Shown: positions 26,501-32,931 of the stretch, in pieces
Numbering within the stretch: position 1 is the first letter of the stretch
Layout of the letters: the number at the start of each line of letters is the position of its first letter
Source of the DNA: Bacteroidota bacterium
Lineage (GTDB): Bacteria; Bacteroidota; Ignavibacteria; Ignavibacteriales; Ignavibacteriaceae
Length of the DNA: 45,778 bases
Assembly: GCA_021824565.1 (NCBI GenBank)
Contig: JAKAKL010000068.1
Location: forward strand, 1-45,778
Direction of reading: 5' to 3'
Notes under the pieces: generated by a model
What the model was told of the DNA's origin: nothing
Seen by the model: only the letters and a program-made list of their open reading frames with translations
Databases searched by the model: none
Translations under genes and position numbers: made by a program

Positions 26501-26623
26501 TCAACTGTGCAGAGTGCAGATGCTGCGCCTACACAAGGTCAGCATGATGTTTACAATTATTATAATAAGCAGCTTCAAATACGTCTCGAAGAACTGAAAA
26601 GGATAAAGAAAAAAATGAACTAG
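23501..26623 (+). CDS. Large exported BNR/sortilin-type beta-propeller protein
   Basis: This 1040-residue protein has an unusually long basic N-terminus before a signal helix (FLTFGIIFFFVVPVHSQ, residues 31-46); AGGAAG at 23491-23496 supports the start. The body opens with WRLVGPFRAGW and carries many Asp-box (BNR) turns such as SDAGRTW, STDAGNSW, SSDGGKNW, SDDGGEHW, SNDGGDTW, TTDGGKNW and TDDFGKHW, giving one or two seven- to ten-bladed propellers over about 50-760. The C-terminal third has an Ig-like segment and a helical tail ending RIKKKMN. Such proteins are often annotated as glycosyl hydrolase or VPS10-like, yet no catalytic residues are known. It lacks a T9SS tail. The substrate or ligand is unknown. 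Confidence 0.88.
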   Translation: MNNYFRLDAVQSLCKRDRLKRLKEFFVKNFLTFGIIFFFVVPVHSQNISTKMYDGMKWRLVGPFRAGWATMSAGVHDSLNTFYFGSAGGGVWKTSDAGRTWHALMQHEPSSSIGAIAVAPSNGNIIYVGTGQVALRYDILSGDGVYRSTDAGNSWQNIGLKKTRHIGRIIVDPSDPNKIIVAALGQVFASDNDRGIYVSSDGGKNWKHTLFVNDSTGAVDLASDPAKPSIIYAALWQMQMHPWLDYFDSETGNGSGIYKSDDGGEHWKKLSGGGLPNGALGRIGLAVADNSGGKIIYATIIAKDGMSGLYRSNDGGDTWQFVNKDGALANSYFSRITVDPKNPDIVYVMGRSISRSEDGGKTFTFFKGAPGGDDYHFLWINPDNANYMITASDQGAVVTVNGGASWSSWYNQPTGQFYHLAADDRFPYRIYSGQQDNGTIEILSRGPYGVIEDKDWHPVGGDERDYDVPKPGDPDMVFGSGLGGTISRFDEVTRQSGGVAPWPVSSYGAFPPSVRYRYTWITPLVFSPVGKHTLYFASQYLFKSNDNGNNWNIISPDLSGKSLNPDLKKNSEPGLEQALKGGFGVIFCIAPSPITEKEIWVGTDDGLIQLTTDGGKNWKNVTPASIPNWARIDVVDPSPFSMSTAYAAANTHRLGKYVPLIFKTDDFGKHWTKITSGLPEDEFVNVVRSDTKQKDLLFAGTNRSVYVSFNDGANWHPLSLNFPTTDVTDLLVHGNDLIASTQGRAIWILDDLEPLREIAKGINPSDNYLFKPASAWRLRGDENRDTPWPHETPLGTNPPDGAVIDYLLPNNAKALSLTILDMNGLVIRKFSPGEEEKNLPSSRYFEKGWVPEKENISTASGMHRFVWDLRYERPPALFYHYSIGALWEDRTPLMPQGSLVLPGKYTAELNVDGKKYVQQFEVKMDPRVHVSLADLKQQLQFAQVIDSGLTHTVEAHNEIENVIKNNKGKISNAQLDSLSAIADKGENNLSSIAEVLAGLVSTVQSADAAPTQGQHDVYNYYNKQLQIRLEELKRIKKKMN

Positions 26624-26648
26624 ATATGCATGCAGTAGCACAGACTTC

Positions 26649-26688
26649 CCGCTTCGACATCAGCCGTCTTGCTTTGCTGACGAAGCGG
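26649..26688 (+). terminator. Bulged hairpin downstream of the BNR gene
   Basis: CCGCTTCG (26649-26656) pairs with CGAAGCGG (26681-26688), and inside it TCAGC (26660-26664) pairs with GCTGA (26676-26680), leaving a three-base bulge. A run of T follows only about 20 bases later, so it is a likely but atypical terminator. Confidence 0.5.
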
Positions 26689-26867
26689 AAAGCCTGCGCT
26701 GAGTTGTCAAATTTTTTTTTTGCTCAGCTTTGTACATGAACAAACGTTTGTTAAATAAAGTTTCCATAGATAGTATTTGAGTGACGAAGAAATTTCTTTT
26801 GTTTAACTAAAATTAATATTATAATTTTACTAAAGAATAATACCAGAATATGAAGTAAGTAAAACTA

Positions 26868-27089
26868 ATGAGTAAAGAAATGGAATACATAAGAACAAGT
26901 GACGGCAAAGATATAAAGGTAATTATCTCTATCTCTGAATATGAGAAGATGAAAGAGAAGGTTAAAATTATAGATAAATTGGAAAAGTTGAATTTATCTT
27001 TTGATGATTTAATTGATTTAGCTTTAATAAAACAAACAAGGGGTGAGGATTCAATTCCGCTGTCCGCTTATTTGAAAAATGGAAATTGA
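26868..27089 (+). CDS. Antitoxin of a type II toxin-antitoxin pair
   Basis: The 73-residue acidic and charged protein precedes and overlaps a RelE/ParE-type toxin gene by 11 bases, the usual order. An N-terminal beta segment (YIRTSDGKDIKVIISISEYEKMKEK) looks like the DNA-binding half of a Phd/YefM-like or related antitoxin, and the C-terminal helix-rich part would wrap the toxin. The family is not certain from sequence alone. Such antitoxins neutralise the toxin and repress their own operon. Confidence 0.75.
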   Translation: MSKEMEYIRTSDGKDIKVIISISEYEKMKEKVKIIDKLEKLNLSFDDLIDLALIKQTRGEDSIPLSAYLKNGN

Positions 27090-27324
27090 GTTAAGAAAAT
27101 CCGCTGTTAGAGACCTGGATAAAATTAATTCTAAGGATAAAAAAAGAATTTTAAATTCGATTAACTCACTCAAAAATTTTCCGCAGACTTCTAATATAAA
27201 ACATTTAGTTGCTTCAGATACTGCTTATCGGATGAGGGTGGGTAACTACCGTGTTTTGTTTGACCTGATAAATAATACTGTATTCATTGCAAGAATATTG
27301 CAGCGTAAAGACGCATATAAGTAA
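27079..27324 (+). CDS. RelE/ParE-family toxin
   Basis: The 81-residue basic protein has the RelE/ParE core: an N-terminal beta strand (IELRKSAVRDLDKI), a helix with KKRILNSINSL, then YRMRVGNYRVLFD (residues 50-62) and the closing FIARILQRKDAYK. By family, RelE members cut mRNA on the ribosome and ParE members poison gyrase; the C-terminal arginine and tyrosine residues fit the RelE type better. It is translationally coupled to its antitoxin. Confidence 0.88.
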   Translation: MEIELRKSAVRDLDKINSKDKKRILNSINSLKNFPQTSNIKHLVASDTAYRMRVGNYRVLFDLINNTVFIARILQRKDAYK

Positions 27325-27377
27325 AAAATTTTAAATTATACTGAAGCAATTCAAAACCATTCAATTCTTTATCATTC

Positions 27378-28073
27378 TCAATTTTCGCCGAGAGCAAAGT
27401 TTACTATTGCCGAAGCGTGTATAAAAGTAGTATCAAAAATCGGAACCGGACAGTCTTCCTGCTTTATGAGTATCGGAATTTCAGTGCATCCCAACACTAT
27501 TCCCTCCGCTCCTTCTGAAATTAGCTGATTAATAATTCCAAGATACCTCTGCCTCGTTTCCTCTTTAAAAATATCTTTTGCCATCTCGTCGAGAATAGAA
27601 GAATGAATGAACTTCCGCTCTTCTAATTCGGGTATCAAAGTTTCGATGTTGTATCGTGACAGCTTATCTTTATAAAAAGATTGTTCCATAGTTATTTGAG
27701 TTCCAAGGAGTCCAACTTTCTTAAAATTATACTTCGAGACCACATCGGCTGTCTCTTCTGCAATATTAATAATTGGCACTCTTATAATCGATTGGATCTC
27801 ATCGGCAATAATATGCGGAGTGTTTGCGCAGAAGGCGATACAATCTGCTCCTGCTTTCTCAAGATTTTGGGATATATCCGAAAATTTCTTCCTGATTTCT
27901 CCCCATTCATTTGGATCAATGGGCGGATTGAATTCCGCAAAGTTTACAGAGTAAAGAAGAATCTTTGCTGAGCTTAATCCTCCCAGCTTTTGATTTACCT
28001 GTTGATTTATTAATCTGTAATAATCAACTGTGGATACCCATGTAGTCCCACCAATTAAACCTATCGTTTTCAT
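27378..28073 (-). CDS. Aspartate/glutamate racemase-family protein
   Basis: This 231-residue protein belongs to the Asp/Glu/hydantoin racemase superfamily, RacX/YgeA branch. It opens with MKTIGLIGGTTW-STVDYYR. The two catalytic cysteines are present: Cys82 in FCANT and Cys196 in LGCTEIPIL. These cofactor-independent enzymes interconvert L- and D-amino acids; the branch includes broad-specificity racemases, so the substrate is not certain. It stands alone, with no peptidoglycan genes nearby. Confidence 0.88.
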   Translation of the reverse strand: MKTIGLIGGTTWVSTVDYYRLINQQVNQKLGGLSSAKILLYSVNFAEFNPPIDPNEWGEIRKKFSDISQNLEKAGADCIAFCANTPHIIADEIQSIIRVPIINIAEETADVVSKYNFKKVGLLGTQITMEQSFYKDKLSRYNIETLIPELEERKFIHSSILDEMAKDIFKEETRQRYLGIINQLISEGAEGIVLGCTEIPILIKQEDCPVPIFDTTFIHASAIVNFALGEN

Positions 28074-28439
28074 TTTAATGCTTTCGAAAAAAGTTTATAA
28101 AAATTATAATATCTTTAAAATATATTTTGAAGAACAAGTTTGATTTAATAACAGTAATTAAAAAACATTTTAGTTATGTGCCTGCATCAATATAACTTTT
28201 AACTTTTCTTACAATCAAAAAGTCAGCTTTTGTTCATGATCCAACTTAATGAATTTAGAATCGCGAGTAAACAAAAAATATTTATTCCAAAGTTTCAACT
28301 TTGAAGTTTTAATTATCGTGCAGGCTACAAGTTCTCCTGTCTGTCTGCATTATACTTCTCACATAGAAATAAAAAATTTTCAGAGTATCTTTAGTAAATC
28401 AAAATTCAAATTTAACTTTAAGAGATTCCAATTAAGAAG
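28074..28439. other. Divergent intergenic region
   Basis: This 366-base AT-rich gap separates the racemase from the transporter. It must contain both promoters, but I see no clear TAnnTTTG box, hairpin or repeat. A 64-codon ORF over 28249-28443 has no ribosome site or recognisable features and is not accepted. Confidence 0.4.
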
Positions 28440-29651
28440 ATGAATCCATGGCGCGGCTTAAAAAACTTGCCTGGCGAAATGTGGACTTTGTTTTTCACGA
28501 CGCTTATTAATCGTTCTGGTACGATGGTGCTGCCTTTCCTCGCGATATATCTGACAAATGTCAGGCATACATCTGTAGGGCAGGCTGGATTAGTACTTGC
28601 GTTTTACGGCATCGGATCGCTTATTACTTCGCCTGTAATCGGACGAATCGCAGACAGGTTCGGCAAAGCTAAAATAATGATTTTGTCTCTTTTATTTTCC
28701 GGCTTGATGCTGTTCATATATCCGCTGATAAAAGATTATGCTTTTGTATTAACCGTTACGCTTGTTTGGGCAATTATAAACGAGGCTTTCAGACCGGCAA
28801 ATCTTTCGTTCATCTCCGAAGTTGTGCCGCCGGAGCAGCGCAGACCTGCATTCGCTCTTAACCGGCTTGCCGTAAACCTCGGTATGAGCGTTGGACCTGT
28901 TGTAGGCGGACTGCTGATATTAATTAATTTCAATCTTATCTTTTACGTTGATGGATTAACTTCTATCATTGCCGGAATTTTTCTTCTGAAAGCAAGCAAA
29001 AAATTCCATGAGGTGCATTACCAAATTAAAGAAGAAGCAAAATCTAAACTACACCGAACAGCGTTTGATATTTTTAAAGATAAAAGTTTTTTGTTTTTCA
29101 TACTTTCTTTACTGCCTGTGCAGTTGGTATTCTTTCAACTGCAGGCGTCTCTCCCGCTTTTTGTTGTACGAAATCTCGGTTTGCCTGCATCAAGGTTTGG
29201 AATGCTTATAGCGGTCAATACAGTTATAATAATATTTGTCGAAGTTCCTTTGAATAATCTTATAATAAAATGGGAGCATAGAAGAAATTTATTCTTAGGA
29301 TCGATATTGTGTGCAATAGGATTCGGCGGGCTGGCGTTTACATCAAACATTTACGATCTAATAGTTATGATTGTAATCTGGACTTTCGGCGAGATGATAC
29401 TTTTTCCTGCAAGCGCGGCTTACGTCTCGGAAATTTCTCCGCCGGATAGAAGAGGCGAGTACATGGGATATTATCAAATGCTTTTCAGTTTCTCTTTCTC
29501 TTTCGGACCGTGGTTCGGCACTATGATCTATCAATTTTACGGTGCTTCTGTTTTGTGGACGATGACTTTTATTTTTGGAGTTTTGTCCGGACTGCTGATG
29601 CTGAATTTAAAACACGGCAAACAATTGGAACTTGCCGAAGCCGGGGAATAA
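28440..29651 (+). CDS. MFS transporter, multidrug-efflux type
   Basis: This 403-residue inner-membrane protein has about twelve hydrophobic helices and the motif-A loop GRIADRFGKAK between helices 2 and 3, with a related loop SPPDRRGEYMG in the second half. The N-terminus (LFFTTLINRSGTMVLPFLAIYL) resembles the DHA1/MdtH-like group that exports drugs with proton antiport. The substrate cannot be told from sequence. It converges on the Nudix gene with only two bases between their ends. Confidence 0.88.
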   Translation: MNPWRGLKNLPGEMWTLFFTTLINRSGTMVLPFLAIYLTNVRHTSVGQAGLVLAFYGIGSLITSPVIGRIADRFGKAKIMILSLLFSGLMLFIYPLIKDYAFVLTVTLVWAIINEAFRPANLSFISEVVPPEQRRPAFALNRLAVNLGMSVGPVVGGLLILINFNLIFYVDGLTSIIAGIFLLKASKKFHEVHYQIKEEAKSKLHRTAFDIFKDKSFLFFILSLLPVQLVFFQLQASLPLFVVRNLGLPASRFGMLIAVNTVIIIFVEVPLNNLIIKWEHRRNLFLGSILCAIGFGGLAFTSNIYDLIVMIVIWTFGEMILFPASAAYVSEISPPDRRGEYMGYYQMLFSFSFSFGPWFGTMIYQFYGASVLWTMTFIFGVLSGLLMLNLKHGKQLELAEAGE

Positions 29652-29653
29652 AA

Positions 29654-30340
29654 TTAGTCGCTAAGCTTTCTAATTACTTCTCTAATTATCTGCGATGTGA
29701 TTCCCCATATTATTTCTCCTGAAACTTTATAGACAAACAATTCGTGTTTTCTCCCGCGCCATATTTTTGAATATCGCGAAGGTATTCCAAGCTTCTCAGC
29801 AGGAAAGCTTATAAATGTTTTACCGTTCTCATCGATATCTTCTGGATTAAACTGCATTCTTACGTAATATTGTTCCGGCTGATTATTTATAAAATAAGAA
29901 ACCGGTACGGTAAAAATTTTTTCAACTTCGTTTTTGTCATAATTAAGCTTGCCGGGATCATCCACATTAAGCACTGCAATAAACGGATCGACTGTTACGC
30001 CCATCGGTCCAATAAAGGTATCAAGCTGTCCTACAATTTCTATGTCGGATTTTTCTACTCGGATTTCTTCGATTGTCTCGCGAACGGCAGTATCTAAATA
30101 GTTAGAGTCAATCGATTCGTCAAATTCTCCGCCGGGAAAACTAATCTCGCTGCCCTGCCTGATATGCGCCGAACGTTTTTCAAATAGGAAGTGATATTCT
30201 TTGTTTAGTAATATCAATGGTATCAATACCGCAGAGTTGAAATACTTATTTTTATCCAGTATACCGGGTACTTTAGGCAGGTTTGATTTTAATCTAACAA
30301 GATCTTTGTCGTTCATTTTCTTATTACTAAAAATATTCAA
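29654..30340 (-). CDS. Nudix hydrolase, CoA pyrophosphatase-like (NudL/YeaB group)
   Basis: The 228-residue protein has a Nudix box around residues 70-94 (FPGGEFDES...AVRETIEEI; Arg87, Glu88, Glu91 and Glu92 bind metal) preceded by FEKRSAHIRQGSEISFPGG, the signature of the CoA/acyl-CoA pyrophosphatase group. By family knowledge such enzymes split CoA into phosphopantetheine and 3',5'-ADP. The second half is longer than usual (LGIPSRYSKIW..GEIIWG still matches). It overlaps the upstream small gene by four bases. Confidence 0.88.
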   Translation of the reverse strand: MNIFSNKKMNDKDLVRLKSNLPKVPGILDKNKYFNSAVLIPLILLNKEYHFLFEKRSAHIRQGSEISFPGGEFDESIDSNYLDTAVRETIEEIRVEKSDIEIVGQLDTFIGPMGVTVDPFIAVLNVDDPGKLNYDKNEVEKIFTVPVSYFINNQPEQYYVRMQFNPEDIDENGKTFISFPAEKLGIPSRYSKIWRGRKHELFVYKVSGEIIWGITSQIIREVIRKLSD

Positions 30341-30600
30341 TCATCTACGTTCACGACTTCTTCAGCTTTGAAAGGGAATTTGAAATAATAAAAATTATCA
30401 TCTTCCGACGTTATATTATTTCTTGTCAGAACAAATTTCTCAATTTCATTGTGTGATTTTCTCTTGAAGGGAAGATAAAGCATATCTTCAAAATAATATT
30501 TTGGGAGACGGATAATCTTATGGCTTACAAGATAAGCCATATCGATTAAAATTTTTCTCGTAAAATTGTTTTCGTCTTTTCGCAGATATATTGTTCTCAT
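30337..30600 (-). CDS. Small uncharacterised protein upstream of the Nudix gene
   Basis: The 87-residue protein is unrecognised. It has no signal or membrane helix and contains IRLPKYYFEDMLYLPFKRK and an acidic end (KAEEVVNVDD). Its stop overlaps the Nudix start (four bases), so the two are likely made together. No function can be assigned. Confidence 0.65.
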   Translation of the reverse strand: MRTIYLRKDENNFTRKILIDMAYLVSHKIIRLPKYYFEDMLYLPFKRKSHNEIEKFVLTRNNITSEDDNFYYFKFPFKAEEVVNVDD

Positions 30601-30613
30601 AGCGTTAAAAAAA

Positions 30614-31543
30614 TCAGAATGAAAATAATAGATTAAATTCTAAGTTATTAGGTCCCACCGAAGGAAAAATTCTTAGGCTTGATTGTTCCTCGTTGTCTAT
30701 CCAGGTATTTTTATTTGTTTTAACGGGAGCCACAATATTGCCGAAGGTGTAGCCTAAAAAATAGGCAAGGGGCAAATCGCTGTACCAATGCATGCCCTTA
30801 TTAACTAAAGAAAATCCAAGCAAGCCGAGAAGCGGATAGCCGACGGGTCTTATCCATTTTTGATCGGGGTAATTATTAGCAATGACAGTTAGAATAGCCG
30901 TGGCTGTCGATAAATGTCCGGATGGAAAAGAATAATACCGCGGCTGATTTTTTTGATATTCCTTTATGCTCGGCATAAATAACCAATCGCCGCCGCTTTC
31001 AGATGAAGCTGCGGGGCTCTGCCTTCCTGTTATTCTTTTTAATAGCTGCACGAAAACTCCGGTTGCCAGAACAGCTTCTGCAATATTGCTGCCTGTACGG
31101 ATTGCGGTTTGATCGTTAAAAACTAATCCGGCGGCGGCAAATGCAGCGGCACCCGCAAATTGATAAGCGCCGTTGCCGAAGTTTACTACGAAATTAGAAG
31201 TCCTATGATCTAAAGGCGATTTAAGAAATAATCTATGCTGCGCCGCCCAGCCTCTTTGATCGACAAACATTAAAGAACCAGTGAGTGCGGCTATGCCAAT
31301 ATAGCTTGGAATCATTTTTTCATTAACTGCATCTTTAAAAAATGTTGCATAGTCTGAGGGAACGTTAGTAACCATCTGGTACCATTTTACATTTTGTTCA
31401 GCAGCTTCATTCTGGCTCTGCTGATGCGTCTCACTTGCAGTTGAGTCTTTAGAACTTGAACTACTTTTTGTTTGCACCGCGTAAGTGTATTGCAAAGACA
31501 AAAGTGAAATTAAAATTACTAGTGTAATGTTTGATTTACTCAT
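30614..31543 (-). CDS. PAP2-superfamily membrane protein, variant active site, copy 1
   Basis: This 309-residue protein has a signal-like N-terminus, a Ser/Gln-rich linker and a six-helix PAP2 core. Motif 2 is intact (FPSGH, His209), and motif 3 has its catalytic His251 and Asp255 (GMHWYSD). Motif 1 reads K168-RITGRQ-SP, where the family has K-x6-RP, so the conserved arginine is Ser175. Motif 3 begins SLVN where SR is usual. PAP2 enzymes remove phosphate from lipids such as phosphatidate or undecaprenyl pyrophosphate; with both phosphate-binding arginines changed, activity is uncertain. Its paralogue lies just upstream on the same strand. Confidence 0.85.
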   Translation of the reverse strand: MSKSNITLVILISLLSLQYTYAVQTKSSSSSKDSTASETHQQSQNEAAEQNVKWYQMVTNVPSDYATFFKDAVNEKMIPSYIGIAALTGSLMFVDQRGWAAQHRLFLKSPLDHRTSNFVVNFGNGAYQFAGAAAFAAAGLVFNDQTAIRTGSNIAEAVLATGVFVQLLKRITGRQSPAASSESGGDWLFMPSIKEYQKNQPRYYSFPSGHLSTATAILTVIANNYPDQKWIRPVGYPLLGLLGFSLVNKGMHWYSDLPLAYFLGYTFGNIVAPVKTNKNTWIDNEEQSSLRIFPSVGPNNLEFNLLFSF

Positions 31544-31578
31544 CTATCGAATTTTTTATTTGTAAAAACTTTTTTTAA

Positions 31579-32631
31579 TTAAAAAGAATATGAAAATTGA
31601 ACGCCGCTGCGTCGGTTTGAAATAAACGGCAAAAGAAATAATTGTGCAATATCTTTCTCGGAAGAATTATCCTTAAGACTTCTTTGCGAAATTATCATTC
31701 CGAACTCGTATCCGAGAAACACTGCAAGCGGATAATCGCTGTACCAATGTATTCCCTGGTTAACCATGCTTACTGCAAGCAGAGCGGAAACGCTGTATGC
31801 CAGTGGTCTGATCCACTTAACCTCGGGATAATTTTCTGCGATAACGGTGAAGGCGGCGAGTGTTGTTGTTAAATGTCCTGATGGGAATGCATCATATGAA
31901 GGGACGTGTTTGTGGTAATCAATTTGATTAGGGAAAAACCGCCACTCTCCTCCCGGCATAGTTGAAACATAGGGGCTTTGTCTGCCCGTGATGTGCTTTA
32001 ACAATTGCACAACAGCACCACTGGCTAAAACAGCTTCCACGACTTCGCTGGCAGTTCTTAATGCGCGGTAATCTTTTGCTATTAATCCATACACTGCAAA
32101 TGCTCCTGCAATGCTGAATTGTGAGCTGCCGTCTCCGAAATCTACAAACAAGTCGGATATATTCTTATGTATTTGTGATTGATTATAAAAATTATCAGAA
32201 GCTTTCCAAGTCTTCTCATCTGTCATAATTAAACCAGCAGTTAACACAGCTATCCCCGTGTAAATCGGAATTTTCTCAATGCGAATATCTATATGATAAA
32301 AGCTAACCATATCTTCAGGCAAATTAGTTATCATCTCGTACCACTTGGGTGCAGAAACATTTTTCATTTTAACTAACGATGAATTGTGCTCGTTATATTT
32401 TATAGTATCAATTTTGCCAGCTAGTTTCTCGGCATGGACAGCTTTGCTATTGTTTTCAACTGTATCAACAATTTCTATATTATCATTAAAAGCATTCAAA
32501 AATAGAATTCCTTCATTAAAGCAAGCTAAATTTATATTGTCCTTATTTTTTAATTTATTTTCCAAAGCATAAATTTCGTATGTATATACAAAAAAATAGT
32601 AAAACATAAACAAGACAATTAGATTTTTCAT
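31579..32631 (-). CDS. PAP2-superfamily membrane protein, variant active site, copy 2
   Basis: This 350-residue paralogue of the neighbouring gene shares the same architecture and the same departures: motif 1 K-HITGRQ-SP, motif 2 FPSGH intact, motif 3 SMVNQGIHWYSD with Met in place of Arg. The N-terminal export region is longer, with a charged linker of about 80 residues before the WYEMITNLPEDM segment that both share. The tandem genes (35 bases apart) arose by duplication. The substrate is unknown; a pseudoenzyme or an alternative lipid phosphatase subfamily are both possible. Confidence 0.85.
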   Translation of the reverse strand: MKNLIVLFMFYYFFVYTYEIYALENKLKNKDNINLACFNEGILFLNAFNDNIEIVDTVENNSKAVHAEKLAGKIDTIKYNEHNSSLVKMKNVSAPKWYEMITNLPEDMVSFYHIDIRIEKIPIYTGIAVLTAGLIMTDEKTWKASDNFYNQSQIHKNISDLFVDFGDGSSQFSIAGAFAVYGLIAKDYRALRTASEVVEAVLASGAVVQLLKHITGRQSPYVSTMPGGEWRFFPNQIDYHKHVPSYDAFPSGHLTTTLAAFTVIAENYPEVKWIRPLAYSVSALLAVSMVNQGIHWYSDYPLAVFLGYEFGMIISQRSLKDNSSEKDIAQLFLLPFISNRRSGVQFSYSF

Positions 32632-32931
32632 ATTATCTTATAAGATTTATTTTAATATACGAGAAATTATCCTATTTTTTTATGATATTAATTATAAGTA
32701 AAATCTTTATGAGTTATTTCACTTCCGAAAAGAATTTTATTTTTGTAAAAGAAATTTATTAAACGACTATTCTTGATTTTTTTTATGGCGAATTTTTATT
32801 GAAGAAATTTATATACCTATCATTGTTTACCAATTCTAAATTAGGTGAGAGTCCTTATGTATTTAATTAAACACTTCGCCAATTAGCATTCCATTAATGA
32901 AAATAATTCCCGGAACAAATCAATATATTAT
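32632..32931. other. Divergent intergenic region
   Basis: This 300-base AT-rich gap should hold promoters for the PAP2 pair and for the hybrid kinase. I see no clear promoter box, hairpin or repeat. Confidence 0.4.

Noticed and set aside
28249-28443. 64-codon ORF ahead of the MFS gene
   Set aside because: No ribosome site, low complexity at the end and overlap with the MFS start; likely chance.
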